DNA of 64,000 nucleotides from CAYFYS01 sp965202905 (lineage in GTDB: Bacteria; Pseudomonadota; Alphaproteobacteria; MPNO01). Shown in pieces: positions 9,380 through 18,795 of the stretch; the stretch's first letter is position 1, and every line of letters begins with the position of its first letter. The DNA is taken from NCBI GenBank assembly GCA_965202905.1, contig OZ241868.1:2046001-2110000 (forward strand). The letters run 5' to 3'. The position numbers and the translations under genes are program-made. The notes beneath the pieces were generated by a model that worked only from the letters and a program-made list of their open reading frames with translations, ran no database searches and was not told where the DNA came from.

Positions 9380-9853
9380 GTGATCCAGCGCATCGTTTCC
9401 GGCGGACAGACCGGCGTCGATCGCGGCGCGCTCGATGCCGCGCTGGCGGCCGGCGCGCCGTGCGGCGGCTGGTGTCCGCGCGGACGCCGGGCCGAGGACG
9501 GCGCGATCCCGGCGCGCTACCCCCTGAACGAGGCGTCGAGCGCGAGCTATATCGAGCGTACCCGGCGCAACGTCAGGGATTCCGACGGCACGCTGGTGCT
9601 GAGCTGGGGCCGGCCCAGCGGCGGGACCGGGGCCACGGTCGGCTTCGCCGCGCGCCTCGGCCGGCCCTGCCTGGTCATCGACATGGCGGTCGAGGACGAC
9701 GGGGAGGCCGCGGCCCGCGCCGTCGCCTGGATCGTGCACCGCGGCATCGGCGTGCTCAACGTCGCCGGGCCGCGGGCGAGCAGCCGGCAGGATGCAGGCG
9801 AGCGTGCCCGTGCGGTGATCGCGGCCGTGCTCAAGGCGCCCGCTATTCGGTGA
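9380..9853 (+). CDS. YpsA/Rossmann-like putative molybdenum-cofactor carrier protein
   Basis: From GTG 9380 the 157-residue product reads VIQRIVSGGQTGVDRGALDA, the hallmark nucleotide-binding start of the cpYpsA family (DUF6794/MoCo-carrier-like). It continues with RYPLNEASSASYIERTRRN and DSDGTLVLSWG. The family has a lysine-decarboxylase/DprA-like Rossmann fold; carrier activity for Mo-cofactor is an annotation carried over from algal proteins. The open frame extends far upstream, but only inside the antisense of the cyclase gene. Its last bases overlap the end of the M48 protease gene on the other strand. Confidence 0.8.
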   Translation: MIQRIVSGGQTGVDRGALDAALAAGAPCGGWCPRGRRAEDGAIPARYPLNEASSASYIERTRRNVRDSDGTLVLSWGRPSGGTGATVGFAARLGRPCLVIDMAVEDDGEAAARAVAWIVHRGIGVLNVAGPRASSRQDAGERARAVIAAVLKAPAIR

Positions 9854-11333
9854 CGATCTTCACGCGCTGACCGGGACGCAGCCGGTCGCGCGGCCCAATC
9901 CCGTTCAACACCCGGAACCGCTCCAGCGGACGCTCGGCATCGGCCATGCGCCGCGCCATGGTGCGCTGGGTCTCGCCGCGGCGGACTCGGACGATCTTCA
10001 GCCGACGCGGCTTGACCGAAGCGGCCTCGGCGCTGCCGATCCGGCGGAAGCTTGCGATGGTCGCCTCGAAGCCGCGCCGCAGCCGCGCAGTCCGGCCGGG
10101 TGGCGACAGGAACATCAACCGGAAGATCCCATCGCGCTGGCCGCGAATGGCGACCAGCCGCAGATCGACGACGCCGCGTCGCGTATTGATGCGCGTGAAC
10201 CCTTCGGCGCCCTTCAAGCCGTTGACCGTGATGTTGCGCACCCGCTCCAGCCGCGCGCCTTTCGCCCAAACCGAGGTGAGGTAGAAATATGTGCCGCGCC
10301 GCCCGGCGTTGCGCTCCAGGTCGAAGACGATCAGCGAATCGCCGGGGCCTTCGGCGGTCACCGCGGCGGGTGCGTTGTGCAGCCGGAAGCCCTCGGGCGC
10401 CCGGAAGCGGAACCGCAGGTCGGGGTGGATGAAGTCGCGGCCGCGCGCGAACCCCTGCGCCGGGGATTCCCCGTAGACGATCCCGTCGATCTTGTCGAGA
10501 TAGATATCGCGCGCGCTCATCGGCTGCCTGACCTTGACCCTTTTGGCCTTGGCGCTGGCGCGGGTGACGCGGGCCCGGGGCGCGGGGTGGGTGGCAAGAT
10601 AGTCGAACCGGTCGATGCTGTCGGGAGCCCGCCCTGCGATTATCGCCTCCAGACGGCTGTGGGCGCGCAGCTTGGCCAGGAATCGCGCCATCGCCTGCGG
10701 GTCATAGCCGGCGCGCGACAGGTACCGGATGCCGAGATCGTCGGCCTCGTATTCGTTCTCGCGCGAGAAACTCCGCAACACGCCGGTCGCGGCGTGCTGG
10801 CCCAGCCCCATGATGCCGCGCTCGGCGCCCGGGGCGACGGCGCCGGCGAGTACGCCGGCGGCGAGCAGCCCGACATTGGCGATCAGCGTCTGGCCGCGGC
10901 GGCGGGCGTGGTGGAGCGCGGTGATGTGGCCGAGCTCGTGGGCGAGCACGCCGGCGAGCTCGGCCTCGTCATCGGCGAGCGCGAGCAGGCCGCGGCTGAC
11001 GTAGATGTAGCCACCGGGGATGGCGAAGGCGTTGACGATGTCCGAATCGATGACGGTGAAGGTGTATTTGAGGTCGGTCCGCTCGCTGGTCCGCGCCAGC
11101 AATTGGCCGATGCTGTCGACGTAGCGCGCCAGCGCCTTGTTGCCGTCGGCTCCGCCCATCTCGGCGAGGATCTGCGGGTGGAGCTTGCGACCGGTCTCGA
11201 TTTCCTCCCGGGCCGACATGCCGCCGGTGAATGCGCGCTCCCCGGTCGCCGGGTTGACCGTGCATGCCCCGCCGCCAATCGCGGTCAGCCCGAGCGCCAG
11301 GGCGGCAGCCGCCAGTGCAGGTCTTGCGGTCAT
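9843..11333 (-). CDS. M48-family metalloprotease lipoprotein with C-terminal LysM-like domain
   Basis: The 496-residue protein has a signal peptide ending in TAIGGGAC, a plausible though slightly unusual lipobox. The zinc protease motif HELGH is at residues 132-136 (VLAHELGHITALHH), with the third ligand in ENEYEADDLG. The C-terminal ~50 residues (VRVRRGETQRTMARRMADAE to LRPGQRVKIVTE) look like a LysM domain for peptidoglycan. It is a BepA/LoiP-type outer-membrane quality-control protease by analogy. ATG 11333 overlaps the stop of the upstream nuclease gene (ATGA), so they form an operon. Confidence 0.9.
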   Translation of the reverse strand: MTARPALAAAALALGLTAIGGGACTVNPATGERAFTGGMSAREEIETGRKLHPQILAEMGGADGNKALARYVDSIGQLLARTSERTDLKYTFTVIDSDIVNAFAIPGGYIYVSRGLLALADDEAELAGVLAHELGHITALHHARRRGQTLIANVGLLAAGVLAGAVAPGAERGIMGLGQHAATGVLRSFSRENEYEADDLGIRYLSRAGYDPQAMARFLAKLRAHSRLEAIIAGRAPDSIDRFDYLATHPAPRARVTRASAKAKRVKVRQPMSARDIYLDKIDGIVYGESPAQGFARGRDFIHPDLRFRFRAPEGFRLHNAPAAVTAEGPGDSLIVFDLERNAGRRGTYFYLTSVWAKGARLERVRNITVNGLKGAEGFTRINTRRGVVDLRLVAIRGQRDGIFRLMFLSPPGRTARLRRGFEATIASFRRIGSAEAASVKPRRLKIVRVRRGETQRTMARRMADAERPLERFRVLNGIGPRDRLRPGQRVKIVTE

Positions 11334-12193
11334 TTGTCGAGCACCTCCAACTGCTCGGGGTGGGTCGCATCGATCATCGGCCCGTTGCGCCAATGAAGCC
11401 AGCCGCGCACGCGCACCGTCCGGCCGGCGAGCCCGCCGGGCTCGAGCCCGGCGCGCCTGAACCGGCGCATGTCGCGCGGTGCGATCGATATCGTGAAGTC
11501 GCGCCGCCAGTCGGCGGCGAAGTTGAGATAGGCGCGGCCCCGGATGACGGCCGCAGCGTGTACCACGCCCTCGACAAGTTGAAAGGTATCGAGGAACCTG
11601 TGCGTCCGATCATGACGCAGTATGCGATAGAATCGATGCGCCCAGATGCCCCGTCCGGCCGCGCGGGCGGCGCGCTCGGCCGCGAGCATCTCTGCCGCCC
11701 GGCCGCGGTTGTCGGCGAACGTATAGACCCGGGCGAGGCCGCGGCTCAGCATCTGTCCCTGGACCCACACGGCTTCGCCGCCACCTGCCTGCCGGACGCT
11801 CAGATGTGCCAGCAGGCGGCGGTGCCGGTCGATTCGCAGGCCGTGATAGGAAAGCGTCACGGGTTGGCCGAGGACGAGAGATTCCAGCGCCGCCCTGGCC
11901 GCCTCGACCAGCGGCCAAGCCTTGAAACCCGGCCGGCCGGGCGGCGGCTTGGGCGCCCGGATGCCGACCAGCCTGACCTCCGCGCCGCTGTTCAGCATGA
12001 CTGTGTCGCCGTCGATGACCGTCCGCACGACGCCTTCGCGCGGCGTCCGGTTAACCGCGCCCGCATGTCCCGGCGCGGCCGCCGCCCAAGCCACCGACAG
12101 CGCCAGTTGCCAAGGCAACAGGCGTGCGTAGAATATAGTCGCCCTCACGGCAATCCGCCGCCCGTCGCCACGCTTGCGCCGCCCGGCCGGCAT
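11330..12193 (-). CDS. Secreted thermonuclease-family (SNase-like) protein
   Basis: From ATG 12193 the product is 287 residues. A signal-peptide-like stretch (LLPWQLALSVAWAAAAPGHA) ends about 46 residues in. The SNase core follows: VVRTVIDGDTVMLNSGAEVRLVGI, then a Lys/Leu-rich middle and AAGRGIWAH near residue 190. The C-terminal ~100 residues are an extra domain seen in alphaproteobacterial members. A GTG at 12148 would give a shorter start just before the signal peptide. Nuclease activity is not certain because the classical catalytic arginines are not all obvious. It is coupled to the M48 protease gene. Confidence 0.75.
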   Translation of the reverse strand: MPAGRRKRGDGRRIAVRATIFYARLLPWQLALSVAWAAAAPGHAGAVNRTPREGVVRTVIDGDTVMLNSGAEVRLVGIRAPKPPPGRPGFKAWPLVEAARAALESLVLGQPVTLSYHGLRIDRHRRLLAHLSVRQAGGGEAVWVQGQMLSRGLARVYTFADNRGRAAEMLAAERAARAAGRGIWAHRFYRILRHDRTHRFLDTFQLVEGVVHAAAVIRGRAYLNFAADWRRDFTISIAPRDMRRFRRAGLEPGGLAGRTVRVRGWLHWRNGPMIDATHPEQLEVLDK

Positions 12194-12241
12194 GACCAGG
12201 ACGCGAGGGTTGCCTGGAAGTCGGTCGACGACCTTTCGAAA

Positions 12242-13195
12242 ATGCGTGAGCGGCTTTATCCCCAAATCGAGCCCTATGACAGCGGTACGCTGGCGGTCGA
12301 TGAGCCGCACCGCATCTACTGGGAAGTTTCAGGAAATCCTGATGGCGCGCCAGCGGTCTTTCTCCATGGCGGTCCGGGCGCAGGCGCTATTCCCATCCAT
12401 CGGCGTTTCTTCGATCCCCAATTCTACCGGATCGTGGTCTTCGACCAGCGCGGCGCCGGCCGCTCGACGCCGCGCGGCGAGCTTCGCCGGAACACCACCC
12501 GGCACCTGATCGCCGATATGGAGCGGCTCCGCGTCATGCTCAGCATCGAGTCGTGGCAGTTGTTCGGCGGCTCCTGGGGCAGCACGCTTGCCTTGGCCTA
12601 CGCCCAGGCCCATCCGGAGCGGGTCTCGGGCCTGATCCTGCGCGGCATCTTCCTCGGCACGGCATGGGAAATCCACTGGTTTCTCTATGGCATGCGCTCG
12701 GTCTTTCCCGAGGCTTGGCAGGCCCTGGTCGAGGGTCTCGACGAGGAGGAGCGCGAGGATATCCTGGCCGCCTATCATCGCCGCCTGATGAGCAGGGATC
12801 CCACGATATCGCTGCCCGCCGCCAGGGCCTGGAGCCGCTACGAAGGCGCGTGCTCCACGCTCATGCCGAGCCCGGAGACGGTGGCCGCGTTCAGCGAGGA
12901 CTCGATGGCGGCCGGGCTCGCGCGGATCGAGACGCATTATTTCACCAATCGGCTCTTTCTTCCCGAGGACGGCCTGTTGGCGGCGATCGGGTCCATCCGC
13001 CACCTGCCGTGCTCAATCGTCCAGGGACGCTACGACATGATCTGCCCGATGGTGACCGCCGATGCGCTGCACCGCGCCTGGCCGGAGGCGCACTATACTG
13101 TGGCGCCCGATTCCGGCCACTCGGCGATGGATCCGGGGATCTGCAAGGCGCTTGTGCGCGCGACCGAGGGCTTCAAGGCGAGGACCAGGCGATGA
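12242..13195 (+). CDS. pip: Proline iminopeptidase
   Basis: The 317-residue alpha/beta hydrolase starts at ATG 12242 (MRERLYPQIEPYDSGTLAVD). Family marks are the oxyanion motif HGGPGAG, FDQRGAGRSTP, the nucleophile elbow GGSWGSTL with serine near residue 111, and late acid/base residues in GRYDMICP and DSGHSAMDPG. It removes N-terminal proline from peptides in the cytosol. The TGA overlaps the ATG of the next gene (ATGA at 13192), and hyuA/hyuB follow. The open frame upstream of 12242 overlaps the divergent nuclease gene and is ignored. Confidence 0.95.
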   Translation: MRERLYPQIEPYDSGTLAVDEPHRIYWEVSGNPDGAPAVFLHGGPGAGAIPIHRRFFDPQFYRIVVFDQRGAGRSTPRGELRRNTTRHLIADMERLRVMLSIESWQLFGGSWGSTLALAYAQAHPERVSGLILRGIFLGTAWEIHWFLYGMRSVFPEAWQALVEGLDEEEREDILAAYHRRLMSRDPTISLPAARAWSRYEGACSTLMPSPETVAAFSEDSMAAGLARIETHYFTNRLFLPEDGLLAAIGSIRHLPCSIVQGRYDMICPMVTADALHRAWPEAHYTVAPDSGHSAMDPGICKALVRATEGFKARTRR

Positions 13196-13656
13196 GCGAG
13201 CGGCGTCTCAGCCTCGACCGGCTTGACCGCGCGGACGTCAGCGAGGGCGGCCGGCGGGCTTCCTTTCGGATCCTCGGGGACAGCGGCGAGTCGGTCGATG
13301 TCGAATGCGGTCACGCCGACCTTCCGCCGATGATCCGTTACCTGACCGGGTTGGGCCGGAACGCGGCCGCCGCCCGACAGGACGTGACCCCGCAATCCTT
13401 CGGCCACAGCGACAAGGTCAGCGTCGAGCCGATCGAGACCTCCGATATCGGCCTCATGCGCGATATCGACTCTTCCGAACTCGTGCTGGTGGCCCGCATG
13501 TTCGGCTTCGATCTCGGCTTCACTGTCACGCCCCACCGGCTCGCCGCGCTGTACAGGGAGATCGAACGCGCCGTGCCCAAGTCGATCCTGGCTCCGGGCG
13601 ATCACCATGACCACCATCACGGCCACGACCATCACGGTCACGACCATGAACATTAG
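13192..13656 (+). CDS. Unknown protein with histidine-rich C-terminal tail
   Basis: The 154-residue protein is coupled to pip by ATGA overlap and lies 9 bases before hyuA. The body has no family I recognise. It includes VECGHADLPPMIRYLTGLGR and SSELVLVARMFGFDLGFTVT. The last 17 residues are almost only His, Asp and Gly (HHDHHHGHDHHGHDHEH), a likely binding site for zinc, nickel or another divalent metal. Position between a peptidase and an ATP-dependent hydantoinase/oxoprolinase pair suggests a role in peptide or amide breakdown, perhaps metal delivery. That is inference. Confidence 0.8.
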   Translation: MSERRLSLDRLDRADVSEGGRRASFRILGDSGESVDVECGHADLPPMIRYLTGLGRNAAAARQDVTPQSFGHSDKVSVEPIETSDIGLMRDIDSSELVLVARMFGFDLGFTVTPHRLAALYREIERAVPKSILAPGDHHDHHHGHDHHGHDHEH

Positions 13657-13665
13657 GGTGCGGCG

Positions 13666-15765
13666 ATGAGCGGTCGGGACGGCTACCGGCTCGGCGTCGA
13701 TGTCGGCGGGACGCATACCGATCTGGTGCTGCTGAACGCCGCCGACGGCGCGATCGCCATCGAGAAGGTCCTGAGCACGCCTTCCAACCCCGCGCTCGCG
13801 GTTCTGGAAGGCGTGCGCCGGTTCGTCGCCGGTGGCGTGAAGCCCGGCGCGATCGAGTTTTTCGCCCACGGCACGACCATCACCACCAACGCGCTCCTGG
13901 AGATGCGCGGCGCCAAGGTGGGCATGCTGATCACCAAAGGCTATCGCGCGATCCAGGAGGTCCAGTCCCAAGCGCGCGACGGCAACCCGTTCGACTACTT
14001 CTACAAGAAGCCGGAACCGATCGCTCCGCAGAGCCTGACCCGCGAGATCGGCGGGCGGATCGACTACGAGGGTAACGAACTCGCTCCTCTCGACCGCGAG
14101 GCGGTCGCCGAGGCCGCGCGGTCCCTGCGCGAGGCAGGCGTCGCATCCATCGCAGTCTGCTACCTGTTCTCGTTCATGAACCCGGCCCATGAGCGGGCGA
14201 CCGGGGAGATCATCGCCGAGATCTATCCCGAGGCGACGGTCTCGCTGTCGAGCGAGGTGCTGCCGCGGCTGCGCGAATGGCCGCGCATGTCGACGACTTT
14301 GATGAACGCCTATCTGGAGCCGGTGCTGGTCCGCTATGTCGGCGATCTGGCCGGCGGGCTCGACACCGAGAAGGTGACCACCCAGCAGCGCTTCCTGATG
14401 CAGTCGAACGGCGGGGTGATGCCGTTCACCGCCGCGATCGCCGGCGGCAAGACGGTCCATACGCTGCTTTCCGGGCCGGCGGCCGGCGCCCAGGCCAGCG
14501 CCTATCTCGCGCGCGAGGACGCGAAGACCGGGCTGGTGACGCTGGATATGGGCGGCACAAGCTGCGACATCGCCTTCATCGAGGGCGGCGCGCCGCTGGA
14601 GGTCACCGAAGGCGTGATCGCGCGGCGGCCCATCGGTGTGCCCGCGCTCGACCTGACGACGATCTCGGCCGGCGGCGGCTCGATCGCCTGGATCGACAGC
14701 GGCGGGTTTCTGTCGGTCGGCCCGCGCAGCGCCGGCGCGGAGCCGGGCCCGGCGTGCTACGGCAGGGGCGGCGAGGATCCGACGGTCACCGATGCCGACG
14801 TGATGTGCGGCTATCTCAACCCCGCGCATTTGCTGGGCGGGGCGCAGCGCCTCGACGTGGCGGCGGCGGCCAAGGCGCTCGAATCCCGCATCGGCAAGCC
14901 GCTCGGCATGACCGCGCGCGAGGCCGCGGCCGGGATCAGGCGGATCGTCGACATGCGCATGGCCGATGAGGTCCGGGTGGTCGCGGCCAGGCGCGGCGTC
15001 GATCCGCACGACTTCGCGCTGCTGCCGTTCGGCGGGGCGGGCGCGGTCCACGCTGCCGGCGTCGCCGAGGAGATCGGCATGACGCGCATCCTGGTGCCCG
15101 AGCGTCCGGGCGCGTTCTCGGCGCTGGGGTTGCTGTGCTCGAACGTCGTGCACGACTACATCCGCTCCGAGCTGCGGCCGCTGGGCCAGGTCGGCCCCGA
15201 TCATGCCGAGGCCGTGTTCGTCGCGCTCGAGCGCCGCGCGGATGCCGAACTGGCCGCCGAGGGCCTGGATCCGGCCGCAGCCGAGCGCCTGCGCGAGTTC
15301 GACATGCGCTATGTCGGCCAGGGCTACGAGCTTCGCGTGCCGCTCGACGGGCTCGGGATCGGCGGGCTCGGCGCGGGCGATCTCGCCGCCGCGCGCGCGC
15401 GCTTCGACGAGCACCATGCGCGCTTCCACGGCCATGCCGCGCACGAGAAGGAGGTCGAAATCGTCAGCTACCGTCTGCGGGTTCGCGTTGCGACGCCGAA
15501 ATACGAGCCGGTCAACCATCCCGCCGCCGATGCCGTTCTTCCGGCCGAGGCGGTCAAAGGCCGGCGCACGGTCTATTTCGACGGCCGCGAGGCGACGGAG
15601 ACGCTGATCGTCGACCGGGACCGCCTGTCCCACGGCGTCCGCTTCGCCGGCCCCGCGGTGGTCGAGCAGTTCGATGCGACGACCGTGGTTCCCGCCGGCT
15701 GGTCAGCGGCCGTCGATTCGCATCTCAACCTCGTGCTGAGCCGGGCGGCCGGCGGCGGTGATTGA
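13666..15765 (+). CDS. hyuA: Hydantoinase/oxoprolinase-family subunit A (HyuA)
   Basis: The 699-residue protein begins YRLGVDVGGTHTDLVLLN, the nucleotide-binding signature of the HyuA N-terminal domain. It continues with FFAHGTTITTNALLE, the second ATPase motif LVTLDMGGTSCDIAFI, and the C-terminal FGGAGAVHAAGVAEE. The family uses ATP to open or carboxylate cyclic amides such as hydantoins, 5-oxoproline and N-methylhydantoin, or ketones such as acetone, together with HyuB. Substrate cannot be assigned. It overlaps hyuB by eight bases and follows pip and the His-rich protein in one operon. Confidence 0.92.
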   Translation: MSGRDGYRLGVDVGGTHTDLVLLNAADGAIAIEKVLSTPSNPALAVLEGVRRFVAGGVKPGAIEFFAHGTTITTNALLEMRGAKVGMLITKGYRAIQEVQSQARDGNPFDYFYKKPEPIAPQSLTREIGGRIDYEGNELAPLDREAVAEAARSLREAGVASIAVCYLFSFMNPAHERATGEIIAEIYPEATVSLSSEVLPRLREWPRMSTTLMNAYLEPVLVRYVGDLAGGLDTEKVTTQQRFLMQSNGGVMPFTAAIAGGKTVHTLLSGPAAGAQASAYLAREDAKTGLVTLDMGGTSCDIAFIEGGAPLEVTEGVIARRPIGVPALDLTTISAGGGSIAWIDSGGFLSVGPRSAGAEPGPACYGRGGEDPTVTDADVMCGYLNPAHLLGGAQRLDVAAAAKALESRIGKPLGMTAREAAAGIRRIVDMRMADEVRVVAARRGVDPHDFALLPFGGAGAVHAAGVAEEIGMTRILVPERPGAFSALGLLCSNVVHDYIRSELRPLGQVGPDHAEAVFVALERRADAELAAEGLDPAAAERLREFDMRYVGQGYELRVPLDGLGIGGLGAGDLAAARARFDEHHARFHGHAAHEKEVEIVSYRLRVRVATPKYEPVNHPAADAVLPAEAVKGRRTVYFDGREATETLIVDRDRLSHGVRFAGPAVVEQFDATTVVPAGWSAAVDSHLNLVLSRAAGGGD

Positions 15766-17419
15766 TCCCGTCACGGTCCAGGTGCTCCGCGGCAAGGTCG
15801 CAAGCCTCGTCGAGGAGATGCACTACCATTTCTACCGTTCGGGATACTCGACCATCATCCGGGAATCGCGCGATTTCAGTTGCGTGATCCTCGATCGCAC
15901 CGGCGGGCTTATCACCGCGCCGCCGATGTTCTTCCATGCTCCGGTCTACAAGCACCTGGTCGGTCGGATTCTGGCGCTCTACGGCGAGGAAAGCCTGACC
16001 GGGGGCGACATCTTCGTCTGCAACCACCCTTACGAGGGCGGCCTGCCGCATGTCTCGGACATGGCCTTCGCGGCGCCGGTCTTTGCCGAAGGCGCGCTGG
16101 TCGGCTTCGCCGGCTCGATCGCCCACAAGGCCGATATCGGCGGCGTCAACCCGGGCAGCACGTCGGCCAACGCGACCGAGATCTTCCACGAAGGGCTGCT
16201 GTTGCCGCCGGTCCGGATCGCTGCGGGCGGGGTCGAGGACGCCGACATCCATCGCCTGATTCTTGCCAACAGCCGTCAGCCGGCGCTGGTGGAGGGAGAC
16301 ATCCGGGCGCAGATCGCCGCAACCCGGCTGGGGGTCGGGCGCATGGAGGCGCTGAGCACGCGCTTCGGGGCCGCGACCGTACTCGATGCCTTTCGGGCGA
16401 TCCTCGACGCCGCCGCCGGCGAACTGCGTGCGGCGGTGGCCGCGCTGCCCGACGGCGCCGCCTCGGCGGTCGGGCACATGGACGACGACGGGGTCGAGCT
16501 CGACCGCCCGGTGCGGTTCAACGCGACCGTCACCGTCGCCGGTGAGCGCATCACCGTCGACGTCAGCGGCAGCGACCGACAGGCCAAGGGTCCGATAAAC
16601 CTGCGCCCCTCGATGGTCGAGGCCTGTGTCTTCTACTCGCTGATTGGCTGCCTCGGCCCGGATCTCCAGTTCAACGACGGCATGCGCGAGGTCGTCGAAA
16701 TCGTCTATGGCGAGGGCACCGTGGCCAACGCGCGCCCGCCCGCCCCGGTCTCGTCCTATCAGAAGGCGAACCTCAAGCTGGTCGACGTGATCCTGGAGGC
16801 GCTCGCTCATTTCCGGCCCGAGCGGGCGATCGCCAACGCGGGCTCGTCCGGCTCGATCGCCATCAACTGGCTGGGCGGCGGGCGCGAGGGCCAGGCGAGC
16901 CTGCAATACGAGATCTTCTCCTCGGCCTATGGCGGCGGGGCAGGCCATGACGGATGCTCGGCCGTCGCCACCCACCTGTCCAACCTGCACATCACCCCGA
17001 TCGAGATCCTTGAGGCCGAGTTTCCCTGCCGGATCACCGCCTTCGAGCTGGTCGCCGATGCGGGCGGGGCGGGCGAGTTTCGCGGCGGGCTGAGCTTCCG
17101 CCGGACCTACGAGCTGCTGCAGGATACGATCGTCACCCGCCGCTACGACCGGGCGCGGATGCCGCCGCTGGGGCTGGCCGGCGGCCGGCCGGGTCACGCC
17201 AGCCGGTTCGTTATCCGGTACGGCGGCGAGGACGCCGAAGAGACCCCGGCGTCGGGCCGCTACGCGCTCAAGGCCGGCGAACGCTTCATGCTCGAGACCG
17301 CCGGCGGCGGCGGGTACGGTAATCCGCGGGCGCGCGCCGCCGGGGCGGTCGCCCACGACCTCGCCGAGGGCTACGTCACCGCGGCGGCGATACGCACACT
17401 ATATCGATCAGATTGCTGA
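15758..17419 (+). CDS. hyuB: Hydantoinase/oxoprolinase-family subunit B (HyuB)
   Basis: The 553-residue protein starts at GTG 15758 inside the end of hyuA. Family motifs include RESRDFSCVILD, GDIFVCNHPYEGG, HKADIGGVNPGS and near the end GGGGYGNP. It is the partner of HyuA in ATP-dependent amide or imide hydrolysis. The extreme C-terminus (EGYVTAAAIRTLYRSDC) is matched by a short decayed fragment near 57.6 kb, which suggests a second copy once existed there. Length is normal for the family. Confidence 0.92.
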   Translation: MIDPVTVQVLRGKVASLVEEMHYHFYRSGYSTIIRESRDFSCVILDRTGGLITAPPMFFHAPVYKHLVGRILALYGEESLTGGDIFVCNHPYEGGLPHVSDMAFAAPVFAEGALVGFAGSIAHKADIGGVNPGSTSANATEIFHEGLLLPPVRIAAGGVEDADIHRLILANSRQPALVEGDIRAQIAATRLGVGRMEALSTRFGAATVLDAFRAILDAAAGELRAAVAALPDGAASAVGHMDDDGVELDRPVRFNATVTVAGERITVDVSGSDRQAKGPINLRPSMVEACVFYSLIGCLGPDLQFNDGMREVVEIVYGEGTVANARPPAPVSSYQKANLKLVDVILEALAHFRPERAIANAGSSGSIAINWLGGGREGQASLQYEIFSSAYGGGAGHDGCSAVATHLSNLHITPIEILEAEFPCRITAFELVADAGGAGEFRGGLSFRRTYELLQDTIVTRRYDRARMPPLGLAGGRPGHASRFVIRYGGEDAEETPASGRYALKAGERFMLETAGGGGYGNPRARAAGAVAHDLAEGYVTAAAIRTLYRSDC

Positions 17420-17786
17420 CATCCCCGCCGATCCGCCGGCGCGCTTCGACAGGCAATAAAGGGTAATTAAATATCAGACTAAGGTTCTGTTTCAGCCGCC
17501 CCTATTGTCACCGATGGAACGCCACGACCCGCGCGTTCTTTGTGGCGGGATCGTAGTGGCGCCAGTACGCGATACTCTGCCACGTCAAACAAGTTCTTCT
17601 CGCCCCAGCATTGCCGGTCCTGACGACAGATGATTTCTTCGGCGTCATCTGGATTTCCTCCCCTCTATCGGACCGGGCTGTCGACGAACCATGTGTGATA
17701 TTCGGTATAAACGGCCGCCACAACTACGCTTGAAGCGGAACCATGTGCCATAACCGTTCACGTCGCAAATAGTGTCGGCGCAAAAG
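17420..17786. other. AT-richer intergenic segment left of the IS1595 remnant
   Basis: About 370 bases with lower GC than the flanks, which suggests foreign DNA or old insertion debris. The only gene-like feature is a 46-codon minus-strand ORF at 17508-17648, listed separately. No terminator or tRNA was seen. Confidence 0.4.
17508..17648 (-). CDS. Possible small protein (46 residues) with a strong Shine-Dalgarno
   Basis: ATG 17648 is preceded by GGGGAGG with 8 bases spacing, one of the best ribosome sites in the window. The basic product starts MTPKKSSVVRTGNAGARRTC and ends ATKNARVVAFHR. No family is recognised and there is no signal peptide or membrane segment. It sits between hyuB and an IS1595 remnant in lower-GC DNA and could be a real small gene, a passenger of the element, or chance. 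Confidence 0.3.
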   Translation of the reverse strand: MTPKKSSVVRTGNAGARRTCLTWQSIAYWRHYDPATKNARVVAFHR

Positions 17787-18768
17787 CTTGACTCTTCCCC
17801 GCTTTTCCGAAAAAGGAGAATACTCTGCGGAGTTCCATCGCCGGTAATATTAGCCGCGCGCCCCTGATGCCAGACTGTTTGCAGCGATCAGCGCCTTGCA
17901 TGTGAGACGCTCTCCGCACATCGCGCCCGCAGCATAACCCATCTGTCCGACTGTATCCATGTCCCGCGCGCCGTGGCGGGCAGCGAAGTCGCTGATATAG
18001 CGGTGAAGACGCTTCGGGCTGATCTTGTGATAAACGCCCTTATAAGCTCGACGCAGGGTGGCCCAGAAGGCTTTATGCCGTTGGTGTGAACCATGTCGCG
18101 GACGAACGCGCCGGCGCTATGGCTCACCGTCTCATGATGGAAAGGGATGCCCCTGTATGCTGCCGCCTCGTCCGTGTAGACCTTGGCATCTGGGGCCGTC
18201 ACGCTCTCGACACGGCCCCGCGACCGGCGCGGATCTTCTTCTTGGCGTGCCTGTTGGCTTCCTTGCCCCCGAAATACGCCTCGTCAACCTCGATCGGACC
18301 GCCGAGGGGCCAGTCGTCATCGTTCTCGAACGCTTTTCGGATGCGCTGGAGCATGAACCAGGCGGTCTTTTGCGTCACGCTCAGGTCGCGATGCAGCTTC
18401 ATGCTGGAGACGCCCTCGAGGCTCGTCAGATGCAAATAGACGGCGATGGCCCATTGCCGAAAGCCGATCTTGGAGCGTTCGAGGATGGTGCCGATGCGGA
18501 TGGAGAAGTGCCGGCTGCAATCGGGGCACCAGTAGGGGAGAGGCGGATGGCCCTCGGATTCCAAGGTTTCGGCAGACCCGCAGCGGGGACAGTGGCGACC
18601 CTCCGGCCAGATGCGGGATTCGAACCATTCGCGCGCCGCGTCTTCGGTGGGAAACATGTCCATCAACTGGACCAGGGTAATTCCCTCACGGTCCGATCGT
18701 CCGGTCGCGCTCAGCATGGCAGGCACTCCTTGACCCTCAAAACAGGAATGCGCAGCCGTTTAGTCAAG
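17787..18768. mobile_element. IS1595-family insertion sequence, degraded
   Basis: The element carries a dead IS1595-type transposase on the minus strand. CTTGACT occurs facing inward at both proposed ends (17787-17793 and, as complement, 18762-18768), which gives about 980 bp, a normal size for the family. The repeat is short, so the ends are provisional. Confidence 0.5.
17850..18717 (-). pseudogene. IS1595-family transposase, frameshifted and internally deleted
   Basis: The N-terminal part (from ATG 18717) is intact: zinc-ribbon HCPRCGSAETL and YWCPDCSRHFSIRIGT, then GGPIEVDEAYFGGKEANRH with the first catalytic Asp. Near 18199 the frame breaks and roughly 40 residues of the family are missing before DAKVYTDEAAAYRG. 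Near 18075 a second shift moves the C-terminal part (KAFWATLRRAYKGVYHKISP) to another frame, ending at TAA 17852-17850. The enzyme cannot be made as one chain. Confidence 0.85.
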
Positions 18769-18795
18769 TATATAATTTCCTTTAATTTCGGTGAG

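Noticed and set aside
13093..15633. 846-codon minus-strand open frame opposite hyuA
   Set aside because: HyuA motifs are clear on the plus strand; the antisense frame has low-complexity Arg/Gly/Ala-rich text and no family signal.
18600..18625. GGATTCGAACC-like T-loop suggesting a tRNA
   Set aside because: It lies inside the IS1595 transposase reading frame and no acceptor or anticodon arms flank it.
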